A model generated the notes under the pieces. It made no database searches, was not told the origin of the DNA, and saw nothing but the letters and a program-made list of their open reading frames with translations. Positions 8,000-16,261 of a DNA stretch of 64,000 nt are shown here, one piece after another (position 1 is the first letter of the stretch; each line of letters opens with the position of its first letter). Source of the stretch: Clostridiaceae bacterium (lineage in GTDB: Bacteria; Bacillota; Clostridia; Lachnospirales; Lachnospiraceae). The stretch covers positions 1-64,000 of the forward strand of contig CAJTGF010000004.1 of the NCBI GenBank assembly GCA_910575585.1, read 5' to 3'. Made by a program: the position numbers and the translations under genes.

Positions 8000-8764
8000 A
8001 TGGCAGATAACCGCAAATATTACTACCTAAAGCTGAAAGAGAGCTATTTTGACGAGGACGCTATCGTGCTGCTGGAAAGTATGCAGGACGGTATGCTCTA
8101 CTCAAACATTCTCTTGAAGCTGTACCTAAAATCGTTGAAAAACGGGGGAAAGCTCCAGCTTGCCGAGAATATCCCCTACACCGCACAGATGATAGCCACA
8201 ATCACCCGCCAGCAAGTCGGCACAGTGGAGAGGGCTTTGCAGATTTTTATGAAGCTGGGGCTTGTAGAGCCGTTGCAGAACGGGGCTTTATACATGAGCA
8301 ACATTGAACTCTTAATCGGTCAGTCCTCTACCGAGGGGGAGCGAAAACGCCGGGCAAGGCGGGCTTTGCAGGAACAGAAAGCCTTGCCGGAAGCCGTGGC
8401 GGACAAACGTCCACCATATGGGGCGGACATTTGTCCACCAGAGATAGAGATAGAGAAAGAGATAGATATAGAGTTAGAGATAAAGAGAGAGGGAGAGATA
8501 AAGACAGGACAGACAGCCCCCACCCCTTTTGGCAGATATGAAAACGTATTCCTGTCAGAAAGAGAGCTTGCAGAGCTGCAAGAGGAACTTCCCGGCAAAT
8601 GGGAGTATTACATAGACCGCTTATCCGGCTATATCGCTTCCAGCGGGAAGAAATACAAGAACCATGCCGCCACTATCCGGCGTTGGGCGGCTGATGACAG
8701 GGCAAAGGGGAAGCCGAAAAAGGGAATCCCCGATTATTCCTACAAAGAGGGCGAGAGCCTTTGA
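8000..8764 (+). CDS. replication initiator (phage replisome organizer-type N-terminus)
   Basis: 254 residues from ATG 8000 (GGAGG at 7990-7994). The N-terminus KYYYLKLKESYFDEDAIVLLES is the replisome-organizer winged-helix domain found in phage and IME initiators, and the C-terminal part resembles DnaD-like domains. Between them is an unusual alternating acidic linker (EIEIEKEIDIELEIK, from a GATAGA-rich DNA run near 8445-8500). With the DnaC-like loader next to it, this would allow replication of the excised circle. Confidence 0.8.
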   Translation: MADNRKYYYLKLKESYFDEDAIVLLESMQDGMLYSNILLKLYLKSLKNGGKLQLAENIPYTAQMIATITRQQVGTVERALQIFMKLGLVEPLQNGALYMSNIELLIGQSSTEGERKRRARRALQEQKALPEAVADKRPPYGADICPPEIEIEKEIDIELEIKREGEIKTGQTAPTPFGRYENVFLSERELAELQEELPGKWEYYIDRLSGYIASSGKKYKNHAATIRRWAADDRAKGKPKKGIPDYSYKEGESL

Positions 8765-8827
8765 CCGCATAGACACAACGCCCTGTAAACAGGGCGTAAA
8801 AGACCATGAACAAGGAGGAACGATTTT

Positions 8828-9682
8828 ATGTGTGATTACGATAACGCTATTTTCCGGCTTGCCACGGCACAGGAAGCAGAGCCGGAGGACTACACGGGCG
8901 AGGACGGGCTTTTGTATTGCGGGAGCTGCCGCCAGCCCAAAGAAGCCTATTTTGCAGAGGGCAAGACGCTTTTCGGACGTGACCGCCACCCCAAAGAATG
9001 TGACTGCCAGCGGAAACGCCGGGAAACGCTGGAAGCCGCAGACCGGGAACATAAGCACCGGGAGGAAGTGGAACGGCTGAAAAGAAAAGGCTTCACCGAC
9101 CCGGCTATGAGGGAATGGACTTTCGGGAACGACAACGGGAAATGCCCACAAATGCACAAAGCCTATTCCTATGTGGAGCAATGGGAACAGATAAGCACCG
9201 GGAACTATGGATTGATTTTGTGGGGGAATGTCGGCAAGGGAAAAAGCTATTTTGCCGGGTGTATCGCTAACGCCCTCATGGAGAAAGAGGTTTCCGTGTG
9301 CATGACGAACTTTGCCCTTATCCTCAACGACCTTGCCGCCAGCTACAAGGACAGGAACGAATATATCTCCCGCCTTTGCAGCTTCCCCTTGCTTATCCTT
9401 GACGATTTCGGCATGGAGCGTGGCACGGAATACGGCTTAGAGCAAGTCTATAACGTGATTGACAGCCGATACCGAAGCAGAAAGCCGTTAATAGTCACTA
9501 CAAATTTGACGCTGGAAGAATTGCAGAACCCGGAGGACACGCCCCACGCCCGGATTTATGACCGCCTTATTGAAATGTGTACCCCCGTCCGCATTACCGG
9601 AGAAAATTTCAGAAAAGCCGCCGCAAGGGAGAAAATGGAACAGCTTAAAAAGCTGCTGAATGGAAAGGAGATTTGCCTATGA
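8828..9682 (+). CDS. DnaC/IstB-like helicase loader ATPase
   Basis: 284 residues from ATG 8828. An N-terminal zinc-finger-like part (CGSCRQPKEAYF...CDCQRKR) precedes an AAA+ domain with Walker A GNVGKGKS (133-140) and Walker B LLILDDFG (about D192). DnaC-type loaders place the replicative helicase at the origin bound by the initiator, here the preceding gene. Typical size and order for mobilizable elements. Confidence 0.88.
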   Translation: MCDYDNAIFRLATAQEAEPEDYTGEDGLLYCGSCRQPKEAYFAEGKTLFGRDRHPKECDCQRKRRETLEAADREHKHREEVERLKRKGFTDPAMREWTFGNDNGKCPQMHKAYSYVEQWEQISTGNYGLILWGNVGKGKSYFAGCIANALMEKEVSVCMTNFALILNDLAASYKDRNEYISRLCSFPLLILDDFGMERGTEYGLEQVYNVIDSRYRSRKPLIVTTNLTLEELQNPEDTPHARIYDRLIEMCTPVRITGENFRKAAAREKMEQLKKLLNGKEICL

Positions 9683-9876
9683 CCGACACGCCCAAGAGAA
9701 GCACCGCCACTACTGCCCGCCGCCCGGATTGCGTGACCGAGGTACGCCGGGGGAACACCGTCCTTGTGGTTTCCGGCTACTTCAAACAGGACACCACCGC
9801 CACCGCCGCCGACAAGATGATGAAAGTGCTGGAAGCGGAAAGCGCAGCCGGGGGAACAGCCGCCCATGCCATGTGA
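9679..9876 (+). CDS. TnpW-family transposon protein (65 aa)
   Basis: ATG 9679 overlaps the loader stop (ATGA), with GGAAAGGAG upstream. The product MTDTPKRSTATTARRPDCVTEV...TATAADKMMKVLEAE matches the small TnpW-type protein found next to TnpX recombinases in Tn4451-like elements. Known function is unclear; it may assist recombination or transfer. Confidence 0.75.
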   Translation: MTDTPKRSTATTARRPDCVTEVRRGNTVLVVSGYFKQDTTATAADKMMKVLEAESAAGGTAAHAM

Positions 9877-9935
9877 AGTGACATTCCTTACTGAAATTTA
9901 TCCGACATTATGTGCCATAAAGTAACAAAAAGGAC

Positions 9936-9991
9936 TGTACAGCCAGCCCCGCCCTATGGTATAATAGACATACGGAATAGTGGGCTGGCTG
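9936..9991 (+). promoter_or_regulatory. recombinase promoter flanked by a 10-bp inverted repeat
   Basis: TGTACA (9936-9941) and a perfect TATAAT (9960-9965), 18 bp apart, precede the recombinase gene. CAGCCAGCCC (9940-9949) and GGGCTGGCTG (9982-9991) are exact complements bracketing the -10 and start region. This could be a recombinase or repressor binding site, or an RNA hairpin near the ribosome-binding site. Confidence 0.65.
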
Positions 9992-10009
9992 TCGGAAACG
10001 GAGGAAACC

Positions 10010-11629
10010 ATGTTAAGACAGACCACCCAAAAAATCACCGCCCTTTATCCGAGGTTATCCCATGAGGACGAGCTGCAAGGCGAGAGCAATTCCATAAGCA
10101 ACCAGAAGCGAATCCTTGAAAACTACGCCAAACAGAACGGCTTTTGCAATCTGAAATGGTACACGGACGACGGTTATTCCGGGGCGAATTTCCAAAGACC
10201 CGGCTTCCAGTCCATGCTTGCCGACATTGAAGCGGGGCTTGTGGGAACGGTTATCGTAAAGGATATGTCACGGTTAGGGCGAAACTATCTTCAAGTGGGA
10301 ATGTACACGGAAATGATTTTCCCACAGAAAAACGTCCGTTTCATTGCAATCAATGACGGAGTAGACAGCGCACAGGGCGACAATGATTTTGCCCCCTTGC
10401 GTAACATTTTTAACGAATGGCTGGTGAGGGATACGAGCAAGAAAATCCGGGCGGTAAAACGCTCAAAAGGCATGAGTGGGAAGCCCGTCACAAGCAAGCC
10501 CGTGTACGGCTACCTCATGGACGAGGACGAAAATTTCATCATTGACGAAGAAGCCGCCCCCGTGGTGAAGCAGATATACAGCTTATGCCTTGCCGGGAAT
10601 GGACCGACCAAGATAGCCCGTGTCTTGACGGAACAGCAGACACCCACGCCGGGAACGCTGGAATACCGCCGGACGGGAAGCACACGCCGCTACCACCCCG
10701 GCTATGAGTGCAGGTGGGCGACAAACACCGTGGCGCATATCCTTGAAAACCGGGAGTACACGGGCTGCCTTGTAAACTTCAAGACCGAGAAAGTGTCCTA
10801 CAAGGTAAAGCAGAGCAGGGAGAACCCCGAAGAAAAGCAGGTAATCTTTGAGAACCACCACGAGCCAATCATAGACCGTGACACATGGGAGCGTGTGCAG
10901 GAGCTACGCAAGCAGCGCAAACGCCCCAACCGCTATGATGAAGTGGGCTTGTTCTCTGGCATACTCTTTTGTGCCGACTGCGGCAGCGTCATGTACCAGC
11001 AGAGGTATCAGACGGACAAGCGGCGGCAGGACTGCTATATCTGCGGCAGCTACAAGAAGCGCACGGCAGACTGTACGGCGCACTTTATTCGCACCGACCT
11101 CTTGACCGAGGGAGTGACCGAGAACCTACGGAAAGTCACCAGCTACGCCGCAAAGCACGAAGCCCGGTTTATGAAGCTGTTGACCGAGCAGACCGAGGAC
11201 GGGAGCAAACGCCGGAACGCCGCCAAGAAGAAAGAGCTGGAAGCGGCAGAAAAGCGGATTGCGGAACTCTCCGCTATTTTCAAGCGGCTGTATGAGGACA
11301 GCGTGACCGGGCGCATATCGGACGAGCGTTTCACGGAACTTTCGGCAGACTACGAAGCCGAGCAAAAGGAACTGAAAGAACGTGCCGCCGTTCTGCAGGG
11401 CGAGCTTTCAAGGACACTGGAAGCCACGGCAAACGCCGAAAAGTTTATGAAAGTGGTACGCAAGTACACCAGCTTTGAGGAACTCACCCCTACCCTGTTA
11501 CGGGAGTTTGTGGAGAAAATCGTAATCCACGAATCGGAAGCCCTTGACGGGAAACGCCGGGGGAAGCTCCGCAGACAGGAAATCGAAATCTATTACTCTT
11601 TTGTCGGCAAGGTAGAATTGCCCGACTAA
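10010..11629 (+). CDS. TnpX-type large serine recombinase (integrase/excisionase of the nested element)
   Basis: 539 residues from ATG 10010 (GGAGG at 10000-10004). The resolvase domain has the catalytic serine at position 17 (YPRLSHEDE) and conserved DGYSGANFQRPGFQ and KDMSRLGRNYL. A recombinase domain follows, then a zinc ribbon (CADCG from residue 321, CYICG, C) and a long coiled coil. It would excise and insert the element at a 2-bp core, here GC, in maff2. It lies at the right end of the element, as in Tn4451/Tn5397-like units. Confidence 0.92.
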   Translation: MLRQTTQKITALYPRLSHEDELQGESNSISNQKRILENYAKQNGFCNLKWYTDDGYSGANFQRPGFQSMLADIEAGLVGTVIVKDMSRLGRNYLQVGMYTEMIFPQKNVRFIAINDGVDSAQGDNDFAPLRNIFNEWLVRDTSKKIRAVKRSKGMSGKPVTSKPVYGYLMDEDENFIIDEEAAPVVKQIYSLCLAGNGPTKIARVLTEQQTPTPGTLEYRRTGSTRRYHPGYECRWATNTVAHILENREYTGCLVNFKTEKVSYKVKQSRENPEEKQVIFENHHEPIIDRDTWERVQELRKQRKRPNRYDEVGLFSGILFCADCGSVMYQQRYQTDKRRQDCYICGSYKKRTADCTAHFIRTDLLTEGVTENLRKVTSYAAKHEARFMKLLTEQTEDGSKRRNAAKKKELEAAEKRIAELSAIFKRLYEDSVTGRISDERFTELSADYEAEQKELKERAAVLQGELSRTLEATANAEKFMKVVRKYTSFEELTPTLLREFVEKIVIHESEALDGKRRGKLRRQEIEIYYSFVGKVELPD

Positions 11630-11639
11630 AGCCCGACCC

Positions 11640-11658
11640 GTCCGGCAGTCAGCCGGAC
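11640..11658 (+). other. stem-loop downstream of the recombinase
   Basis: GTCCGGC (11640-11646) and GCCGGAC (11652-11658) form a perfect 7-bp stem. The T run (11673-11678) is too far away for a standard terminator. It is the last feature before the right end of the element. Confidence 0.4.
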
Positions 11659-11710
11659 AGGGAACGGCAAAATTTTTTACACTTCTTTTACTTCTTTATC
11701 TCACATGAGC

Positions 11711-11804
11711 AAAATCACAGGGCATGAAACAGCTTATGGCGGGCGGCGGCGTTGCCCTGATCGGCATGACCCTTGTACCCCTGCTTTCCGGGCTGTTCGG
11801 CTAA
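11711..11804 (+). pseudogene. maff2, 3' part, separated by the nested element
   Basis: In the frame of the 5' part this encodes KSQGMKQLMAGGGVALIGMTLVPLLSGLFG and stops at 11802-11804: the second hydrophobic segment of Maff2. It has no start of its own. Excision of the nested element would rebuild the gene exactly in frame, ahead of VirB6. Confidence 0.85.
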
Positions 11805-11823
11805 AAAGCGCGGGTAAGAGCCT

Positions 11824-12693
11824 ATGCAGAGCATACTTGACGCGATCACGGAATGGATAAAGGAAATCCTCATAGGAGCCATTAACGGGAACCTGTCAAC
11901 TATGTTCGGGGACGTAAACGAGAAAGTCGGCACAATCGCCGCCGAGGTAGGGCAGACCCCGCAGGGGTGGAACGCGGGCATTTTCAGCATGATACGCTCA
12001 TTATCGGAAAATGTCATTGTCCCCATAGCGGGGCTTGTCATTACCTACGTCCTATGCGTGGAGCTAATCAGCATGGTAACGGAAAAGAACAATATGCACG
12101 ACGTTGACACATTTATGTTCTTCAAGTGGTTTTTCAAGGCGTGGGTGGCGGTGTACCTTGTCACCCACACCTTTGATATTACTATGGCAGTCTTTGACGT
12201 TGCGCAGCACGTCGTTTCCGGCGCGGCGGGGGTGATAAGCGGCAGCACAGAAATTGACGTTGCCGCCGCCCTTGCTTCCATGCAGGAGGGGCTTGACGCA
12301 ATGGAAATCCCCGAACTTTTATTACTGGTTATGGAAACAAGCCTTGTGAGCCTTTGCATGAAAATCATGTCCGTACTGATAACCGTTGTCCTCTACGGCA
12401 GAATGATAGAAATTTACCTTTACTGTTCCGTGTCGCCTATCCCATTTGCAACAATGACAAATAAAGAGTGGGGGCAGATCGGCAACAACTACTTAAAAGC
12501 CCTGTTCGCTATCGGCTTTCAAGGCTTCCTCATTATGGTGTGCGTCGGCATTTACGCGGTACTGGTGAACAACATAACAGTGGCGGACAACCTACACAGC
12601 GCGATATTCTCCCTTGCTGCTTATACGGTGATCCTCTGCTTTTCCCTGTTCAAATCCGGCGCACTTGCTAAGTCCATTTTCGCGGCGCACTAA
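11824..12693 (+). CDS. VirB6/TrbL-like conjugal transfer membrane protein
   Basis: 289 residues from ATG 11824, with several membrane segments (around residues 60-80, 98-115, 160-185, 215-240, 255-280) and the family block YLYCSVSPIPFATMTNKEWGQIGNNYLKALFAIGFQGFLI. VirB6-type proteins build the inner-membrane pore of the mating channel. It directly follows maff2 and precedes PrgI/VirB4, the standard order. With maff2 broken by insertion, expression through this junction may be altered. Confidence 0.85.
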   Translation: MQSILDAITEWIKEILIGAINGNLSTMFGDVNEKVGTIAAEVGQTPQGWNAGIFSMIRSLSENVIVPIAGLVITYVLCVELISMVTEKNNMHDVDTFMFFKWFFKAWVAVYLVTHTFDITMAVFDVAQHVVSGAAGVISGSTEIDVAAALASMQEGLDAMEIPELLLLVMETSLVSLCMKIMSVLITVVLYGRMIEIYLYCSVSPIPFATMTNKEWGQIGNNYLKALFAIGFQGFLIMVCVGIYAVLVNNITVADNLHSAIFSLAAYTVILCFSLFKSGALAKSIFAAH

Positions 12694-12868
12694 AGGCGTG
12701 TCAAGGGCAGGGTGGAGATTTTCAGAGCGAAGCGGAGAAAATACGACCCGACCTTGACGCGGGAAAACCCATAAAATCGGGACAGGCAAAGGGCAAAGAT
12801 TGACCTTTGCCTTGATTACCCTTTATGGAGCTTAAAAGGAAGCATACGGAAAGGAGGGACAAGAAACC
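12694..12868 (+). other. intergenic stem-loop between virB6 and the methylase gene
   Basis: TCAAGG (12701-12706) pairs with CCTTGA (12752-12757), with further pairing (GGGT/ACCC, ATTTTC/GAAAAT) inside. A second complementary pair (AAAGGGCAAAG, 12788-12798; CTTTGCC, 12815-12821) follows. There is no T run; a role in processing or attenuation is possible. Confidence 0.4.
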
Positions 12869-13405
12869 ATTGAAAAGAAATACGGCATAATCTACGCCGA
12901 TCCCCCGTGGAAGTACGCACAGAAGCGGCTTTCCGGCGCGGCAGAACACCACTACCCGACCATGAGCATAGAGGAACTTTGCGCTCTCCCCGTGGCTGAC
13001 CTTGCGGCAGAGGACAGCGCGCTTTTCTTATGGGCGACATTCCCCCAACTCCCCGAAGCCCTGCGGCTTATCAAGGCTTGGGGCTTTACCTACAAGACCG
13101 CCGCCTTTGTATGGCTGAAACTCAATAAAAAATCCTACACATGGTTTTACGGCTTGGGGTTTTGGACGCGGGGAAACGCGGAACTCTGCCTGTTTGCTAC
13201 ACGGGGACACCCAAAGAGAAAATCGGCGGGTATTCATCAATTCATTATCTCCCCCATAGAGCAGCACAGCAAAAAGCCGGACATAACGCGGGAAAAAATC
13301 ATTGCCCTTATGGGCGACATTCCCCGGATAGAGCTTTTCGCAAGGCAGGAAACAGCGGGCTGGGACACATGGGGGAATGAAACAAAGAACAGCATAGAGC
13401 TTTGA
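12869..13405 (+). CDS. MT-A70-family adenine-N6 DNA methyltransferase, ATT start
   Basis: 178 residues if translation starts at ATT 12869, ten bases after GGAGGG. The frame has no ATG, GTG or TTG before the catalytic motif and is closed upstream at 12833-12835; the first ATG (12962) would remove YADPPWKY. The protein contains the DPPW catalytic motif (residues about 11-14) and the conserved NAELCLFATRGHPKR. It would methylate adenine, plausibly protecting incoming element DNA from restriction. The rare ATT start implies low or regulated expression (inference). Confidence 0.8.
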   Translation: MEKKYGIIYADPPWKYAQKRLSGAAEHHYPTMSIEELCALPVADLAAEDSALFLWATFPQLPEALRLIKAWGFTYKTAAFVWLKLNKKSYTWFYGLGFWTRGNAELCLFATRGHPKRKSAGIHQFIISPIEQHSKKPDITREKIIALMGDIPRIELFARQETAGWDTWGNETKNSIEL

Positions 13406-13424
13406 CGGAAAGGAGGTTTTCGGT

Positions 13425-13829
13425 ATGGCGTATGTACCCGTACCAAAGGATTTATCAAAGATAAAAACAAAAGTCGCTTTCAACCTCACGAAGCGGCAGA
13501 TCGTTTGTTTCGCGGCAGCACTCATTACAGGCTTGCCGCTTTTTTTCTTGCTAAAGGATAGCGCGGGAACCAGCGCGGCGGCATTTGTGATGATCGTCGT
13601 CATGCTCCCCTGCTTCCTCATGGCAATGTACGAGAAGCACGGACAGCCCCTTGAAACCGTGGTGAAAAACATCATACAGACAAAATTTGTCCGACCAAAG
13701 GAGCGACCCTATCAGACACAAAATCTATACGCTGTCTTGGAAAGACAGCGGAAACTGGAAAAGGAGGTATCAGCGATTGTCAAAGGAACCAACCAAAGGC
13801 GGCGCACCGGGAAAAAGCCCCGGAACTAA
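13425..13829 (+). CDS. PrgI-family conjugation membrane protein
   Basis: 134 residues from ATG 13425 with a strong AAAGGAGG site. N-terminal VPVPKDLSKIKTKVAFNLTKRQIVCF is the PrgI signature, followed by two membrane helices (about 28-45 and 50-68) and a basic tail. It is a VirB3-like inner-membrane part of the mating channel. Its last 53 nt overlap the VirB4 gene, linking their translation. Confidence 0.88.
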   Translation: MAYVPVPKDLSKIKTKVAFNLTKRQIVCFAAALITGLPLFFLLKDSAGTSAAAFVMIVVMLPCFLMAMYEKHGQPLETVVKNIIQTKFVRPKERPYQTQNLYAVLERQRKLEKEVSAIVKGTNQRRRTGKKPRN

Positions 13830-16200
13830 GGCGAAGCGGAAACTGACCCGCAGCGAGAAGAAGCAGATCGCCGCCGCAATCAGACAGGCAAAGGGGGACG
13901 GAAAGGCGCACACCGCCCAGCAGACAATCCCCTACATCAACCTGTACCCGGACGGGATATGCCGGATAACGGAAAAGAAATACAGCAAGAGCATTGTCTA
14001 CGAGGATATAAACTACCAGCTTGCACAGGCAGACGACAAGACCGCCATTTTTGAAAACTGGTGTGACTTCCTCAATTATTTTGACGCTTCCGTATCGGTG
14101 CAGCTCTCTTTCATCAATCAAGGGACTAAACGGGAGGAAGCGGAAAAAGCAATCAACATTCCGGCGCAGGAGGACGCTTTCAACTCTATCCGCACCGAAT
14201 ACGGGGATATGTTAAAAAGCCAGCTTTCCAAAGGGAACAACGGGCTTGTGAAGCACAAATATATCACGTTCAGTATTGAAGCGGACAACATGAGCGCGGC
14301 AAAATCTCGGCTTTCCCGTATTGAAACGGACATACTGAACAATTTCAAGGTGCTGGGGGTATCTGCCCGCCCGCAGACAGGTTATGAACGGTTACAGACC
14401 ATGCACGGGGTATTCCACCCGGAGGGGGAGCCGTTCAATTTTGACTTCTCTTGGCTTGCCCCGTCCGGGCTTACCACAAAGGACTTTATCGCCCCGCCCT
14501 CATTCCGTTTTGGCGAGGGGCGGTATTTCCGCATGGGGCGCAAAATCGGCGCGGTATCATTTTTACAGATACTTGCGCCGGAGCTGAACGACCGCATTTT
14601 AGCAGATATGTTAGACCTTGAAACGGGCGTGATTGTCAATCTTCATATCCACAGTATCGACCAGACGGAAGCAATCAAGACGGTAAAGCGGAAAATCACC
14701 GACCTTGACAAAATGAAGATCGAGGAACAGAAAAAGGCTGTCCGCGCAGGGTACGACATGGATATAATCCCGTCCGACCTTGCCACGTTTGGCGGCGAAG
14801 CGAAAAATCTCTTGCAGGACTTACAGAGCCGCAATGAAAGAATGTTCCTCTTGACTTTCCTTGTGGTGAACATGGCAGACACAAAAAGAAAGCTGGAAAA
14901 TGACATTTTCGCAGCGGCGGGGATTGCACAGAAATATAACTGCGCCCTCACCCGGCTTGACTACCAGCAGGAAGCGGGGCTGATGTCAAGCGTCCCTATC
15001 GGTGAGAACCTTATCCCCATACAGCGGGGCTTGACGACTTCCAGCACGGCAATCTTTATCCCCTTTATCACGCAGGAGCTTTTTCAGAGGGGCGCAAGCC
15101 TTTATTATGGGCTGAACGCTCTTTCCAACAACATGATCTTATGCGACCGCAAGCAGCTTAAAAACCCCAACGGCTTAATCTTGGGAACGCCGGGAAGCGG
15201 GAAATCCTTTGCGGCAAAGCGGGAAATGACAAACGCTTTCCTCATTACGGACGACGACATTATTATCTGCGATCCCGAAGCCGAGTATTACCCCCTTGTG
15301 CAAAGATTACAGGGACAGGTGATAAGGCTTTCCCCCACCAGCCCGCACTACGTCAACCCTATGGATATAAACCTCAACTATTCCGAGGACGACAACCCGC
15401 TTGCGCTGAAAAGCGATTTTATCCTCTCCCTTTGTGAGCTGATCGTCGGCGGCAAGGAGGGCTTGCAGCCCGTGGATAAGACCGTCATTGACCGCGCTGT
15501 TAGGAACGTGTACCGTCCTTTCCTTGCAGCCCCCGACCCGGCAAAAATGCCGATTTTGGGCGACCTTTACGACGAGCTTTTGAAGCAGCCGGAGCCGGAA
15601 GCGGCGCGTATCGCGGCGGCATTGGAGCTTTACGTTTCCGGGAGCCTTAACGTATTTAACCACAGGACAAATGTAGAGCTTAACAACCGCCTTGTCTGCT
15701 TTGATATTAAACAGCTTGGGAAGCAGCTCAAAAAGTTAGGTATGCTGATTGTGCAGGATCAAGTGTGGAACCGCGTCACCGTGAACCGGGCGGCGAAGAA
15801 ATCCACGCGGTATTTCATGGACGAATTTCACCTGTTACTGAAAGACGAGCAGACCGCCGCTTACAGCGTCGAAATCTGGAAGCGTTTCAGAAAATGGGGC
15901 GGCATACCCACCGCGATCACGCAGAACGTGAAAGACCTTTTGGCAAGCCGGGAAGTGGAAAATATCTTTGAGAACAGCGATTTTGTCCTCATGCTCAATC
16001 AAGCGGCGGGCGACCGGGCTATCCTTGCGAAGCAGCTCAACATCTCCCCGCAGCAAATGAGCTATGTCACCCATTCCGAAGCGGGCGAGGGGCTTTTATT
16101 TTATGGCAATGTCATTCTGCCCTTTGTAGACCGTTTCCCCAAAGATACCGAGCTGTACCGCGTTATGACGACGAAGCCGGAGGAAGTGGGCGGCGCGTAA
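13777..16200 (+). CDS. VirB4-like conjugation ATPase
   Basis: 807 residues from TTG 13777, chosen because AAGGAGG lies just upstream; the longer frame to 13687 has no ribosome-binding site. Walker A is GTPGSGKS (470-477) and Walker B FMDEFH (around D682/E683), with the VirB4 C-terminal block GGIPTAITQNVKDLLASREVENIFENSDF. VirB4 energises channel assembly and transfer at the inner membrane. It overlaps PrgI and is followed by the CHAP hydrolase. Confidence 0.92.
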   Translation: MSKEPTKGGAPGKSPGTKAKRKLTRSEKKQIAAAIRQAKGDGKAHTAQQTIPYINLYPDGICRITEKKYSKSIVYEDINYQLAQADDKTAIFENWCDFLNYFDASVSVQLSFINQGTKREEAEKAINIPAQEDAFNSIRTEYGDMLKSQLSKGNNGLVKHKYITFSIEADNMSAAKSRLSRIETDILNNFKVLGVSARPQTGYERLQTMHGVFHPEGEPFNFDFSWLAPSGLTTKDFIAPPSFRFGEGRYFRMGRKIGAVSFLQILAPELNDRILADMLDLETGVIVNLHIHSIDQTEAIKTVKRKITDLDKMKIEEQKKAVRAGYDMDIIPSDLATFGGEAKNLLQDLQSRNERMFLLTFLVVNMADTKRKLENDIFAAAGIAQKYNCALTRLDYQQEAGLMSSVPIGENLIPIQRGLTTSSTAIFIPFITQELFQRGASLYYGLNALSNNMILCDRKQLKNPNGLILGTPGSGKSFAAKREMTNAFLITDDDIIICDPEAEYYPLVQRLQGQVIRLSPTSPHYVNPMDINLNYSEDDNPLALKSDFILSLCELIVGGKEGLQPVDKTVIDRAVRNVYRPFLAAPDPAKMPILGDLYDELLKQPEPEAARIAAALELYVSGSLNVFNHRTNVELNNRLVCFDIKQLGKQLKKLGMLIVQDQVWNRVTVNRAAKKSTRYFMDEFHLLLKDEQTAAYSVEIWKRFRKWGGIPTAITQNVKDLLASREVENIFENSDFVLMLNQAAGDRAILAKQLNISPQQMSYVTHSEAGEGLLFYGNVILPFVDRFPKDTELYRVMTTKPEEVGGA

Positions 16201-16261
16201 CCCGCAGATTATTTTATCAGCCTTGCGCCCTCTTGGGGGCGCAGTTTGGAGGTGAACCACC

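Larger units (their letters stand above)
1573..11710 (+). mobile_element. nested integrative mobilizable element inserted in maff2
   Basis: The split halves of maff2 define the borders. The crossover is at a GC dinucleotide: 1571-1572 or 1577-1578 on the left and 11709-11710 on the right. The ends carry an inverted repeat (GCTCATGT-N4-TAAAGAAG at the left; its near complement at the right). Contents: cargo BlaI/BlaR1-like pair, sigma/HTH pair, MobC, relaxase, Cys-rich VLP protein, replication initiator, DnaC-like loader, TnpW and a TnpX-type serine recombinase. It has no type IV secretion genes, so it would need a conjugative helper such as the surrounding ICE. Serine-recombinase IMEs targeting maff2 are known from the literature. 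Confidence 0.88.

Noticed and set aside
8440-8505. GATAGA-rich purine run, considered as a microsatellite or iteron array
   Set aside because: It lies within the replication-initiator frame and encodes the alternating acidic linker; repeats are irregular and not iteron-like.
1573-11710. GA as the core dinucleotide of the serine recombinase, as in Tn4451
   Set aside because: GA occurs at both borders, but rejoining there would leave maff2 out of frame; GC restores the frame.
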